A stretch of 64,000 nt of DNA from Candidatus Electrothrix aarhusensis (GTDB lineage: Bacteria > Desulfobacterota > Desulfobulbia > Desulfobulbales > Desulfobulbaceae). Both the position numbers and the translations under genes were made by a program. The stretch is from positions 1 to 64,000 of the forward strand of contig MTKO01000120.1 in the NCBI GenBank assembly GCA_004028505.1, given 5' to 3'. The notes beneath the pieces are model-generated. The model was not told where the DNA came from, searched no databases, and worked only from the letters and a program-made list of their open reading frames with translations. Below, piece by piece: positions 47,456 through 55,504 of the stretch; position 1 is the first letter of the stretch; each line of letters begins with the position of its first letter.

Positions 47456-48474
47456 ATGATAAGTTTTAAAGAAGTTGCCAGCAAACCGGATGAAATGATA
47501 GCAATGACAGGATATACACTTGAAGAATTCAACGCCCTTTTTTCAGTGTTTGAGGAGGTGGTAATTGAGAATGACCGTACCCTGGAAGGAAAAAAGAGAA
47601 AAAACAGGCCTACTTTTTATAAAAATTCGACATTTTCAAGTTGTTACGAGCTCCTTTTTTTATCCTGATATACATGAAGCAGTATACGACTCAGATAATG
47701 CTCGCTAAACTCTTCGGTATTTCTCAGCCGAAAGCGAATTTATGGATTCATTATCTGATGCCAATCCTGGCTGCCGCTCTGAAAAAAACGGATGCGATGC
47801 CGTGCCGAAATATGAAGGATATTCATTTGGAAGAAGCGGCGGTTTTTTCTCATGACGGTACGGAACGACCGATTCAACGCCCAAAAGACAAGAAAAAGCA
47901 GAAAGATAATTACAGCGGGAAAAAGAAAGCGCATACTTGCAAGAACAACATACTTGCAAATTCAGTCTGTGAAGTTATTTTTTTGACACCGACGGCTGAA
48001 GGAAAAAAACATGACAAGAAAATAGCGGATGAATCCGAATACAGCCTTCCAGACGGGAGCACGCTACTGCAAGATACAGGTTTTCTCTGTTTCGAATGTC
48101 ACTATTCTACAGCCGACTAAAAAACCTCGTGGAAAAAATTTGACCCAAGAACAGAAAGACAGAAACCGCAGTATTTCAAGAATAAGAATAGAGCATGTCG
48201 TAAGCGGCGTAAAACGATATAGAAAGGGTGTTGAAACGAAAGTGATATTTGCACGCTAAATCAACGAGTTCCAAGATTTCGCGTTTTATCGTTAACATAT
48301 TGAAATTATGCAGAAAACAATGGATCGTTTCAACACCCTTATAGAATCGTTAAAGATAAATACAGAAACGGGGTGCGAGGCTTCTCAGATTTGATTATGG
48401 AAATCGCCTGCGGACTGCACAACTTGAGATTGAGATTCCGTCCGTGGCAGGAAGTCACGCTCCAAGGTTTATAA
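47456..48474 (+). pseudogene. IS5-family (DDE_Tnp_4) transposase, disrupted
   Basis: Recognised by a helix-turn-helix (TQIMLAKLFGISQPKANLW), the first acidic residue in FSHDGTERPIQRPKDKKK, SGKKKAHTCKN, a second in LLQDTGF and a third in IRIEHVVSGVKRYR. The frame breaks at about 47660 (T run) and about 48083 (T run), and then a 115-bp MITE interrupts codons after KRYR. Removing the MITE and one target copy restores IVKDKYRNGVRGFSDLIMEIACGLHNLRLRFR to the stop at 48474. A dead copy unless the two T-run shifts are sequencing errors; the MITE alone is enough to kill it. Confidence 0.85.
48225..48339. mobile_element. 115-bp MITE with 7-bp target duplication
   Basis: Perfect 15-bp inverted ends AGGGTGTTGAAACGA (48225-48239) and TCGTTTCAACACCCT (48325-48339). 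A direct repeat TATAGAA lies on both sides (48218-48224 and 48340-48346). The interior is AT-rich and non-coding. Precise removal repairs the interrupted transposase frame, which proves the insertion boundaries. The mobilising transposase is not in the window: neither IS in which ends can be read shares these ends. Confidence 0.88.
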
Positions 48475-48488
48475 GATCGGTATAATGT

Positions 48489-48598
48489 CTAGTGCTTAGT
48501 CATAGCTAAGTTTTAGGGTTGTTGTCTTAAGGTAAGCCCCGAAGACTAATCGGGGGCGACACGTTTAACCCTAAATTTTAGACTTTACTAAGCACTAG
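48489..48598. mobile_element. 110-bp MITE with TA target duplication
   Basis: The ends CTAGTGCTTAGT (48489-48500) and ACTAAGCACTAG (48587-48598) are perfect inverted repeats; a second pair (TTTTAGGGTT / AACCCTAAA) lies further in. TA occurs before the left CTAG at 47308-47309 and after the right end at 48599-48600, as in Tc1/mariner/IS630-type MITEs. The IS5-type element inserted into the CTAG at its left tip, so the left TA is now 1.2 kb away. The centre holds a CCCCG...CGGGG hairpin. Confidence 0.7.
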
Positions 48599-48729
48599 TA
48601 CACTCAGTGTACTTTTTTGTTTACAAGGGTGTACTAGTTTACTATAGTTAACTATCTGAATAATACTTGGCTCCCCCCATAACTATGGGTAATATCGCAA
48701 GAGGGGAGTCAGGTTATTTGTTTTTTACT

Positions 48730-49668
48730 ATGAAATATACTAAACCCGTCTATAGTACCGAAAAGCATATTGAGCTGCTTAAAAATCGAGGATTGACTTT
48801 TCTTGATGAAGATAGAGCCAAACGATATTTATCGACTATTGGGTACTATCGCTTATCCGCTTATTTTCTACCATTCCAAGCCGTGAAAGATCGGTTTCGG
48901 CCTAAAACCACATTTAACAACATACTTGAGCTATATATTTTTGATAGAAAGTTGCGTGTTCAAGTTATGGATGCCCTTGAGCGAATAGAGGTTGCCATAC
49001 GTACTGTTTTGTCAGATACTGTGTCTAGTAAATATAATGATCCGCATTGGTATTTAAAGAAAGAGTTATTTTGTGATTCATTTGTTAATGCCAGTTCTCC
49101 TGATCAGAAATCAGAGTACGAAAAATTCGTCAATAAAATTATTTTTCATACCGGTAAGAAAAACTGGAATCACGGTAATAATTCATCATGTAGGCATTAT
49201 TATACAAAGTACAAAAAACCTGAGTTGCCGCCCTCGTGGATGGTTGTGGAGGTTTTGCCTATGGGTACATGGTCTGTCTTGTATAGTAACATTAAGGTAA
49301 ACAAGGTTAAACAACAGGTAAGTAAATTCTTTAAATTCAGTGTCAATGACTTTGCTGGTTGGGTTCACGCTTTGACTTTAATACGCAACTGCTGTGCACA
49401 TCATAATCGACTCTGGAATCATAATTTTCCGCCTAAAGCCAAGAATATAGAAAAATATACTCACGAGGGGATACCGCTAAATACCCCTTATGTAAATCTT
49501 GCGCTGATTCAGGCATTCTTATCATCCTTTACTCGAACTCCAACTTGGTCGGAAAGATTGTACGAGCTGCTTCAAAGTAGCCCTCTTGATATTCACTCCA
49601 CCATGCATTTCCCCCCTAACTGGCACAATCTTCCATTCTGGGGGATAAATTCATGCAAAACAACTTGA
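48730..49668 (+). CDS. Abi_2-family (AbiD/AbiF-like) abortive infection protein
   Basis: A 312-residue protein of the Abi_2 family, which blocks phage growth by killing or arresting the infected cell, probably by RNA cleavage. MKYTKPVYSTEKHIELLKNRGL, RAKRYLSTIGYYRLSAYFLPF, LELYIFDRKLRVQVMDALERIEVAIRT and LTLIRNCCAHHNRLWN are characteristic. The last one contains the RNxxxxH motif of HEPN RNases. The start at 48730 matches other Abi_2 N-termini; in-frame TTG 48667 and ATG 48688 are alternatives. It directly follows the nested mobile elements and is AT-rich, consistent with a transferred defence gene. Confidence 0.85.
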   Translation: MKYTKPVYSTEKHIELLKNRGLTFLDEDRAKRYLSTIGYYRLSAYFLPFQAVKDRFRPKTTFNNILELYIFDRKLRVQVMDALERIEVAIRTVLSDTVSSKYNDPHWYLKKELFCDSFVNASSPDQKSEYEKFVNKIIFHTGKKNWNHGNNSSCRHYYTKYKKPELPPSWMVVEVLPMGTWSVLYSNIKVNKVKQQVSKFFKFSVNDFAGWVHALTLIRNCCAHHNRLWNHNFPPKAKNIEKYTHEGIPLNTPYVNLALIQAFLSSFTRTPTWSERLYELLQSSPLDIHSTMHFPPNWHNLPFWGINSCKTT

Positions 49669-49987
49669 TTTTTTTAGTGACGTAATATTTTGTTTTTTTT
49701 GAAGTGCTGTTAACTTCATATCCCCTCTCTCTTACGTAAGGGAGTCACAAGAAAATAAACTACCAGCCTGCGGCATCAATAAATATATAGGGGACAGACC
49801 ACTTTTACGCTATTTACCTTCTTGCCATGATAGGGTAGAGTAAACTCATGCAAAGCTTAGTGTTTAAAAAACCGCTCCACCACCACTCAGAGACAGACCG
49901 TATCCTTTGATTGGGCGACCAAACGACTCATACAGAAATGCACCAATCTTTCCCTTGATCAAATCAACAATTTATAAATCCCGAATA
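49669..49987. other. intergenic region with a RayT-associated REP-like motif
   Basis: No gene. GGGGACAGACCACTTTT at 49790-49806 resembles the motif found beside many RayT/Transposase_17 genes. A close variant, GGGGACTGACCTTTT, occurs at 59570-59584 upstream of the Hsp20 genes. A CTCTCTCTTACGTAAGGGAG hairpin lies near 49725-49745. Confidence 0.4.
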
Positions 49988-50682
49988 ATGCCAAGACGCC
50001 CAAGAATCATCATCCCAGGAAACCCGCTCCATATCATCCAACGTGGCAATAACCGCCAAGCCTGTTTTTTTGCCGAGGATGACTACCTCTTCTATCTTGA
50101 TTGGCTCAAGGAATACAGCAAAAAATCAAAATGTGCTGTCCATGCATATGTCTTGATGAAAAATCATGTCCACCTCCTGATCACCCCAAAAAGAGCGTGG
50201 AGCGCAGGCAACTTGATGAAACGGCTCGGCCAGCGTTATGTCCAGTACGTCAACCGAACCTATCAACGAAGCGGCACCCTTTGGAAGGCAGGTTTCGTTC
50301 CTGCATCCTCCAGCAGGAAATCTACCTTTTTGCCTGCCAAAAATATATTGAGATGAACCCGGTCCGTGCCGGAATAGTGGAGCATCCTGGTGAATACCAA
50401 TGGTCAAGCTACGGCATCAATGCCCAAGGCGAGAAGTCTAGCCTGATCAAGCCACATCCCTTATATAAGGGATTAGGGGATACAAAAAAAGAAAGGCGAG
50501 AAGGCTATCAGGAATTATTTTGTCACGAACTGGACACAGTGGAAATTGACAAGATACGAAAAGCCACCAATGGTGGGTTTTCCCTTGGCAATGATCGATT
50601 TAATAATGAGATCAGCATAATGCTTGGCCGCCGGGTGACTCCTGGTAAGGCGGGGCGGCCAAAGAAAAATCAAGAGGAATGA
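49988..50682 (+). CDS. rayT: REP-associated tyrosine transposase RayT (one frame break)
   Basis: A 231-residue Y1 (IS200-like) transposase that handles REP hairpins as single strands. The start MPRRPRIIIPGNPLHIIQRGNN is followed by AYVLMKNHVHLLITP, the HUH metal-binding pair, and the late YIEMNPVRAGIVEHPGEYQWSSY is the RayT signature with the catalytic tyrosine. Between them the frame breaks at about 50284: one G added (GGG for GG) joins RSGTLW to EGRFRSCILQQEIYLFACQ. Its likely substrates are REP-like hairpins such as the one at 38061. Confidence 0.82.
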
Positions 50683-50702
50683 AGGGGCTTCCCCCTCGTC
50701 GT

Positions 50703-51593
50703 TCAGGCGTCCTCTTTCTGCCGCAAAAGAACCATCTCACCAGTCCCTTTTAAGAAATCAGGGGCAAACCCTTGGCGCTCCGTGAGATGTCGGGATACTT
50801 GACGGCATTTCACAGTAAAGAGGAAAAAGATCGGGGCTGACACCTCAGACAGGGTCTCAAAATTGCCCATCCCTTTGCTGATAATCAGGTCCGCATCCTG
50901 GAAATGCTCTCTAAAGTCCTCACTACAGGACTCCAGCGGTGTCCCCGGACAACGAGTTCCATTGCTGATCACCGAACAAATCTTATCCAAACCACAGACT
51001 CGGGCATCTGCCATTGTGGCGTCGTTGATGACTGGGGCATCCCGCACCGCAGCCGTTACTTGGCAACCCAGTTTATTCAGCTCTCTGATCAGTAGGCCAT
51101 CAAAAACAATCTCACCGCAGTTATCACAAAGATAGAGCACCTTGGGCTTATCTTGCAGGGCCTCAAGCAAGACAGGATAATCGTCCACAACAAATTCTCG
51201 ATCAAAGCACTCCTGCATGGTCGCTGCGGCGTCAAAACTATGCAAGGCCCCATAGTCAATGATGTTACCCGCGATTGCCACTCGCACTGCGGCCCGGAGC
51301 GGATCATCAGCGGCCTGAATTTGCTGCTCGACCTTTTCCTGCAAGAAAAGGGCGAAATCATTCCCCTCCTGCTTGACTTGGGCAAAGGGATCATCATGCC
51401 CCAAAATCTCGGCAAAGAGTGCGTAGAGGCCCACAGCATTTTCAGGCGGAGAAAGCTCTGTATCCACCTGGTTTATATACCGGCCCGCGCCATCAAGGAG
51501 CTGTCGTTGAAGATCCAGATTATCAGTAGCCAATAAGCCGGTGGATCTGGCTTGGCGCATAAAACAGACAAGGCAGTCAAGATTGGTTCGCAT
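50703..51593 (-). CDS. DUF89/ARMT1-like protein
   Basis: A 296-residue protein of the DUF89 (damage-control phosphatase/ARMT1) family, whose members dephosphorylate damaged sugar phosphates or nucleotides with a metal. LYLCDNCGEIVFDGLLIREL and KGMGNFETLSE are the metal- and substrate-binding motifs. The N-terminus has CLVC (C7, C10), so a second metal site is possible. The ATG at 51593 is inside the end of the upstream TtcA-like gene (17-base overlap), which fits translational coupling. An upstream in-frame start exists but would add a non-conserved 35-residue extension. Exact substrate unknown. Confidence 0.82.
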   Translation of the reverse strand: MRTNLDCLVCFMRQARSTGLLATDNLDLQRQLLDGAGRYINQVDTELSPPENAVGLYALFAEILGHDDPFAQVKQEGNDFALFLQEKVEQQIQAADDPLRAAVRVAIAGNIIDYGALHSFDAAATMQECFDREFVVDDYPVLLEALQDKPKVLYLCDNCGEIVFDGLLIRELNKLGCQVTAAVRDAPVINDATMADARVCGLDKICSVISNGTRCPGTPLESCSEDFREHFQDADLIISKGMGNFETLSEVSAPIFFLFTVKCRQVSRHLTERQGFAPDFLKGTGEMVLLRQKEDA

Positions 51594-52392
51594 GGGTTTC
51601 CTGTTGATGCTTTGATGAATCTTGAAGAAGAAGATACTCCTGGCGGACATTGCCAAGCGCAGCAAAGACATGCTCTCGGCTCCCAGGGATCTGGTCATAC
51701 ACTTGTTTCAGCAGGCCTCGGATATCTTGCCGGCGAGTCTTTTCCGATACGGGACAGTCAGAGGCCACCGGGTCCAGTCCCAGACGCTTTCCGATCCCCC
51801 TGATCTCCTCTTTGACCAGATAAGCCAGTGGTCGAATTAGCGCAAGTCGCCCCGAAAAAAGAACCTGTTTGGGACGCATCGTACTGATATTGCCGCTACA
51901 GGTGAGATTGATAAAAAAGGTTTCCACGATATCATCCCGGTGATGTCCCAAGGCAATCGTATGAGCACCTTGTTCACGGGCATGATCAAAAAGGAGACGC
52001 CGTCGGTTGCGGGCACATTGGAAGCAAATGCCGGTGGTCTCAGTTCCTGTCTCACTCTGGTGCGCTTCTGATAGCGCAGGCAGTTCTGCTGGCAAAACCT
52101 GACAGGATAATCCCAGAGCAGCAAGTCGCTCGCAAATGAGCCCTGCCCTGCCCTCTGTCTCAGCTTCCGGTACTCTCGGTGCTCCCGCTGGGCGCATGTC
52201 CACATACACAGGATGCACCTCGTAATCAATCGGTGCCTTCCTCCGCCAAGTATGAAGCACCCAAGCCAAAACCAGAGAATCAATACCGCCGGAAACTGCC
52301 ACCAAAATCCTGTCGCCGTCAGCCAGCATGGAATAATCCAGCATGGCCTTGGCAATGCGCCGATTTTCTCCGGCAGTCAGGACGCTCTTCAT
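51577..52392 (-). CDS. TtcA-like tRNA 2-thiolation PP-loop ATPase
   Basis: A 271-residue adenylating enzyme of the TtcA/TtuA group. The PP-loop is AVSGGIDSLVLAW (SGGIDS 34-39). CFQCARNRRRLLF gives the CxxC pair and INLTCSGN the third cysteine, which together would hold a [4Fe-4S] cluster. ALGHHRDDIVETFF is the conserved HxxDD(x)ET motif. TtcA makes 2-thiocytidine at tRNA position 32. It is coupled to the DUF89 gene, which suggests a shared damage-repair or tRNA-related task (inference). Confidence 0.82.
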   Translation of the reverse strand: MKSVLTAGENRRIAKAMLDYSMLADGDRILVAVSGGIDSLVLAWVLHTWRRKAPIDYEVHPVYVDMRPAGAPRVPEAETEGRAGLICERLAALGLSCQVLPAELPALSEAHQSETGTETTGICFQCARNRRRLLFDHAREQGAHTIALGHHRDDIVETFFINLTCSGNISTMRPKQVLFSGRLALIRPLAYLVKEEIRGIGKRLGLDPVASDCPVSEKTRRQDIRGLLKQVYDQIPGSREHVFAALGNVRQEYLLLQDSSKHQQETHANQS

Positions 52393-52402
52393 GGGTGGAA
52401 CA

Positions 52403-53077
52403 TTATTTATGTTCCGTAAGATAGGAGCATTTTCCCAACCTGTTGCGCAACCCCTTTGTCATAAATTCTTTTGCGGTAAGCCAAATCAGAGACCCGCCTG
52501 TTCCCTCCCGAAAGCTCAAAAGATTTCCCATCAATGATTGCTGCGCCGCATCAAAGCTGTCCTGACAAAGCACCTGACCATCGGGCATGGCCAGTAGACG
52601 ATATTCAAAGGCGACAGAGGCAGGTTCTTTTGCGGTCATATTGCCGCCAACCCGTTCTTTATAGCGATGCAAGGTGGTTTCCAGCACGGCATTGCAACTG
52701 AGCTTGTTCGCAAACTTCTTGGCTCGTTCCAGGGAAGGCTGAGCCGAGGAATCCTCTCCATCACTCAATTGCCCATCGCTGAACAGTCGCACATCATGCC
52801 TGCTGAGAAAATGTTTTTTCAAAAAATTATTAAGATAGTACAGCCCGTCATCCAGTTCTTTTTTCTCTATTTGGGAAAGCAGCTCGCTGTCCAAGGGTAC
52901 ATCGCTGGTTGCCGGTGCAACAGCAACGCAGCTTACGGCAAAATCAGGCAACTGTTCCGTGCTTTCCAGGCTTTTATTGCTGCACCCGCTGCTCAAAAGC
53001 GACAGGAAAAGTATCCCTAGTATCCCTAGTATTCCTGCCAAGGCAATCCCTTTGATACTGCTTTTTTTCGCAATCAT
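52403..53077 (-). CDS. lipoprotein of unknown function
   Basis: A 224-residue predicted lipoprotein: after MIAKKSSIKG a long hydrophobic segment ends in the lipobox LLSSGC (C32). The mature part has FAVSCVAVAPATSD and an alternating charged/hydrophobic layout with VAFEYRLLAMPDGQVLCQDSFD, reminiscent of GNA1162/LpoB-like envelope proteins, but no family is certain. The ATG at 53077 is five bases after GGGGGA and is preferred over starts 12 and 24 bases upstream. Between hisB and ttcA on the same strand. Confidence 0.7.
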   Translation of the reverse strand: MIAKKSSIKGIALAGILGILGILFLSLLSSGCSNKSLESTEQLPDFAVSCVAVAPATSDVPLDSELLSQIEKKELDDGLYYLNNFLKKHFLSRHDVRLFSDGQLSDGEDSSAQPSLERAKKFANKLSCNAVLETTLHRYKERVGGNMTAKEPASVAFEYRLLAMPDGQVLCQDSFDAAQQSLMGNLLSFREGTGGSLIWLTAKEFMTKGLRNRLGKCSYLTEHK

Positions 53078-53121
53078 CTGTTCCCCCATGATAATAATCA
53101 AGGATTTCCCCGATAAAAAAT

Positions 53122-53733
53122 CTACAAAGACCCCTTGGACGAAAGCGTGCCGACAAGCCCCTGACGCAGGGAAGCGCCCTCACCCATAGCCCGTCCCAGG
53201 GCTTTAAATACGGCCTCAATAATATGATGAGCATTCTCTCCGTGGAGAAGATCAACATGCAGGGTGAGGCCAGCATGCTGGGCCAAGGCCCGCAGAAACT
53301 CACCGGCAAGGGCGGTGTCAAAGGTGCCCACCTTTTGATCTCTGATGGTCACGTCGTAATGGAGAAAGGGGCGGTTGGAAAAATCAAGACTAACCCTGGC
53401 CAAGGTTTCATCCATAGGTACATAGGCATGGGCATAGCGATGAATACCGGCTTTATCGCCTAAGGCCTGGGCAAAGGCCTGACCAAGGCAGATGCCGATA
53501 TCTTCCACAGTATGGTGATCATCGACATGGGTATCGCCTTGTGCCTGCACAGTGAGATCAAAAAAACCATGCACAGCAAAGAGGGTCAGCATGTGGTCTA
53601 GGAATCCGACGCCAGTGCTGATATCGGCCTTTCCTGAGCCGTCAACGTCCAGCTGAAGAGAAATCTTTGTTTCGAGGGTTTCCCGCTTGATGGTGCTTTT
53701 TCGTGGGGAAACAGTGGTCGTGGGTTCTGTCAT
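53122..53733 (-). CDS. hisB: imidazoleglycerol-phosphate dehydratase
   Basis: Dehydrates IGP to imidazole acetol phosphate in histidine synthesis. 203 residues; a stand-alone dehydratase without the phosphatase domain of enterobacterial HisB. Motifs: TGVGFLDHMLTLFAVHGFFD, DDHHTVEDIGICLGQA and HVDLLHGENAHHIIEAVFKALGRA, whose histidines bind the two Mn ions. The ATG at 53733 is preferred over a TTG 21 bases upstream. Other his genes are not adjacent. Confidence 0.95.
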   Translation of the reverse strand: MTEPTTTVSPRKSTIKRETLETKISLQLDVDGSGKADISTGVGFLDHMLTLFAVHGFFDLTVQAQGDTHVDDHHTVEDIGICLGQAFAQALGDKAGIHRYAHAYVPMDETLARVSLDFSNRPFLHYDVTIRDQKVGTFDTALAGEFLRALAQHAGLTLHVDLLHGENAHHIIEAVFKALGRAMGEGASLRQGLVGTLSSKGSL

Positions 53734-54060
53734 AATATTGTGTACTCCAGACAAGTCACAAGGCAGATCACCCCTGTACCTGCCCGTTTATATCCCTTTT
53801 TCGGTACGGAACAGGAACCGAACAGGAGGAGCGGTTTGCGAATCCTCCCTACAGCACCCGGCGTACAGAAGGGGGATGGTCTTTCTTGTTGAATCCCTTA
53901 CAGGTTGATAAACACAGTTATACTATTCTGCCTGCCAAAGATTGGCAACCTGATATTAGGGTTCTTTCCCATTTTCTCCTCTCTTGCGGAACAAGACGTT
54001 ATCTGCTATCATTCTCTCAGGTTGTTCAGGTTCTTCCCCTTAAACCCCTCTGGAATAAGC

Positions 54061-54614
54061 ATGAAACTCGGTGCCGCTACAGTTCCTGTTTATCTTGTCT
54101 GCACGATCTGGGCTGTCTATCTTGTGGATCTCATCCTCCCTTTCCGGCTCAATGCTACGGGATTGTCCCGCGCACGACTGGCGGCCTGCTGGGAATTCCG
54201 CTCACCAACTTTCTCCACGTCAGCTTCAGGCATATTGTCAGCAACACGGTTCCCCTCTTTGTCCTGAGCCTGCTCCTGATCTTATTTTACCGAAAAATCT
54301 TTTTCGACGTCCTTATCGTTATCATCAGTTCCGGCGGCCTCTTGGTTTGGCTCTTGGCCCGCTCGGCCAATCATATCGGGGCTAGCATGCTGATTTATGG
54401 GCTAGCTGCCTTTCTGATCAGCTATGGCTTACTGAAAAAAAAACTGATCCCGGTTATCATATCTATCGTTGTCGCGCTGGTCTATGGACTTGGAATGCTC
54501 GGCGGCATGCTTCCTTTTCATGGGTTTATTTCGTGGGAGGGGCATCTGTTCGGGGCTGTGGGTGGGGTCTTTGCGGCGTATTTGTTCAGGAAGAGGCAAC
54601 TTGATCCTCATTGA
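54061..54614 (+). CDS. rhomboid-family intramembrane serine protease (one frame break)
   Basis: A 184-residue membrane protein with about six helices. The catalytic serine is in ANHIGASMLIYG and the catalytic histidine in WEGHLFGAVGGVFAAY; LTNFLHVSFRHIVSNTVPLFVL is the HxxxN motif region. The start MKLGAATVPVYLVCTIWAV lies in another frame; one base added at about 54152 joins LILPFRLN to YGIVPRTTGGLLGIP. Rhomboids cut membrane proteins within the bilayer. The substrate is unknown. Confidence 0.8.
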
Positions 54615-54637
54615 AAAGTGGGCCCAAGATAAAAAAA

Positions 54638-54667
54638 ACCGGGCAACGTGCTCTGCACGCGCCCGGT
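54638..54667 (-). terminator. intrinsic terminator
   Basis: ACCGGGC...CGTG pairs with CACG...GCCCGGT; on the minus strand the stem is followed by T8. It ends the small gene at 54713-54907, and on the other strand lies just after the rhomboid gene. Confidence 0.75.
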
Positions 54668-54712
54668 GAGGTGACGAGAAGGTTACTTCACAGAAATTTC
54701 ATGTATGCATCA

Positions 54713-54907
54713 TCATACTTGTAACACTAAAAAATCATCCGTTCTTGCTTCATCAGCGACAGGGAACATCTCTACCAACTTTTCATATGTATTATAAAGC
54801 GCTTGAAATGATTCGTCGGAAACCAAAAAAGAATTATTCTGGGCAGCTTTTTCAATAAGTTGAATGGATCTTTCAAAGGCATATATTTTTTTTCGAGATG
54901 CAGTCAT
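54713..54907 (-). CDS. small helical protein
   Basis: A 64-residue soluble protein with no recognised family. MTASRKKIYAFERSIQLIEKAAQNN suggests one long amphipathic helix, followed by a second (SFQALYNTYEKLVEMF). The ribosome site GGAGGGA seven bases before the ATG is strong and a terminator follows directly, so expression as an independent gene is likely. Confidence 0.55.
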   Translation of the reverse strand: MTASRKKIYAFERSIQLIEKAAQNNSFLVSDESFQALYNTYEKLVEMFPVADEARTDDFLVLQV

Positions 54908-55172
54908 TGTGAAGTCCCTCCTCTGAGATGGGGTAGCTCCAATAAAATAAATTCATTCTTTTATTTGCTTCCCCTTCTTTTATTACTCTTTATATGTAAA
55001 GTATAAAAAATAACACAACCGATAGCAAGGTAAAAAAAATTTTACTTCACTGCTTTATAAAAAACAACCTGGGTCCGACACACGAGGGAGATAACTGGCC
55101 GCCTTGACTGTTTTTAGCAGCGCGATTGAAAGGTACTGGTGCCAGTACTATATGGTGGAATAAGCAACAAAA
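54908..55172. other. gene-free stretch upstream of the small protein
   Basis: No gene. Contains an AT-rich segment near 54950-55060 and a GTACTGG/CCAGTAC inverted repeat at 55135-55150. Confidence 0.3.
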
Positions 55173-55203
55173 AACCCCGAATTCCTCGTCAGGAATCGGG
55201 GTT
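55173..55203 (-). terminator. intrinsic terminator after tRNA-Met
   Basis: AACCCCGAATTCCT pairs with AGGAATCGGGGTT (one bulged base) around CGTC; on the minus strand the stem is followed by T6. It ends the tRNA-Met transcript. Confidence 0.8.
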
Positions 55204-55236
55204 ATATTATAAACCGGACTTCACCGGATTGTTTTG

Positions 55237-55313
55237 TGGTGGCGATGCAGGGACTTGAACCCCGGACACCACGGATATGAGCCGTGCGCTCTAACCAGCT
55301 GAGCTACATCGCC
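55237..55313 (-). tRNA. tRNA-Met (CAU), elongator type
   Basis: A 77-base cloverleaf on the minus strand. Acceptor GGCGATG pairs CATCGCC, so it is not an initiator, which would have an unpaired first base. Discriminator A, encoded CCA and anticodon CAT in the loop CTCATAT. A lysidine-modified tRNA-Ile2 also has CAT; the identity elements here look more like Met. Confidence 0.9.
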
Positions 55314-55504
55314 GAACATGCAAAACGCTATGTCGCGTTCAGGGAGGATATAATTCCCTATTTTAAACTTTTTGTCAAGCGAAAAATTACATGCTCGATA
55401 AAAAAATGGTACATAATGCAATGCGGCATTACCCCAAGGGATAATGCCGCTGAGTCCATAAACCTTCTACAGACTGATTGAACAGGTCAGCCAGGGGGAC
55501 GACG

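Larger units (their letters stand above)
47314..48488 (+). mobile_element. IS5-family element with YTAR target site
   Basis: The ends ACATTATACCGAT (47314-47326) and ATCGGTATAATGT (48476-48488) are perfect inverted repeats of 13 bp. The direct repeat CTAG flanks both ends (47310-47313 and 48489-48492), matching the YTAR target of IS5-type elements. Present length is 1175 bp, of which 122 bp come from a later MITE insertion with its duplication (48225-48346). The original element was therefore about 1053 bp. Confidence 0.85.

Noticed and set aside
47456-48474. Programmed frameshifting in the IS5-type transposase
   Set aside because: The shifts lie at two plain T runs without a slippery heptamer plus stem, and the MITE already destroys the gene.
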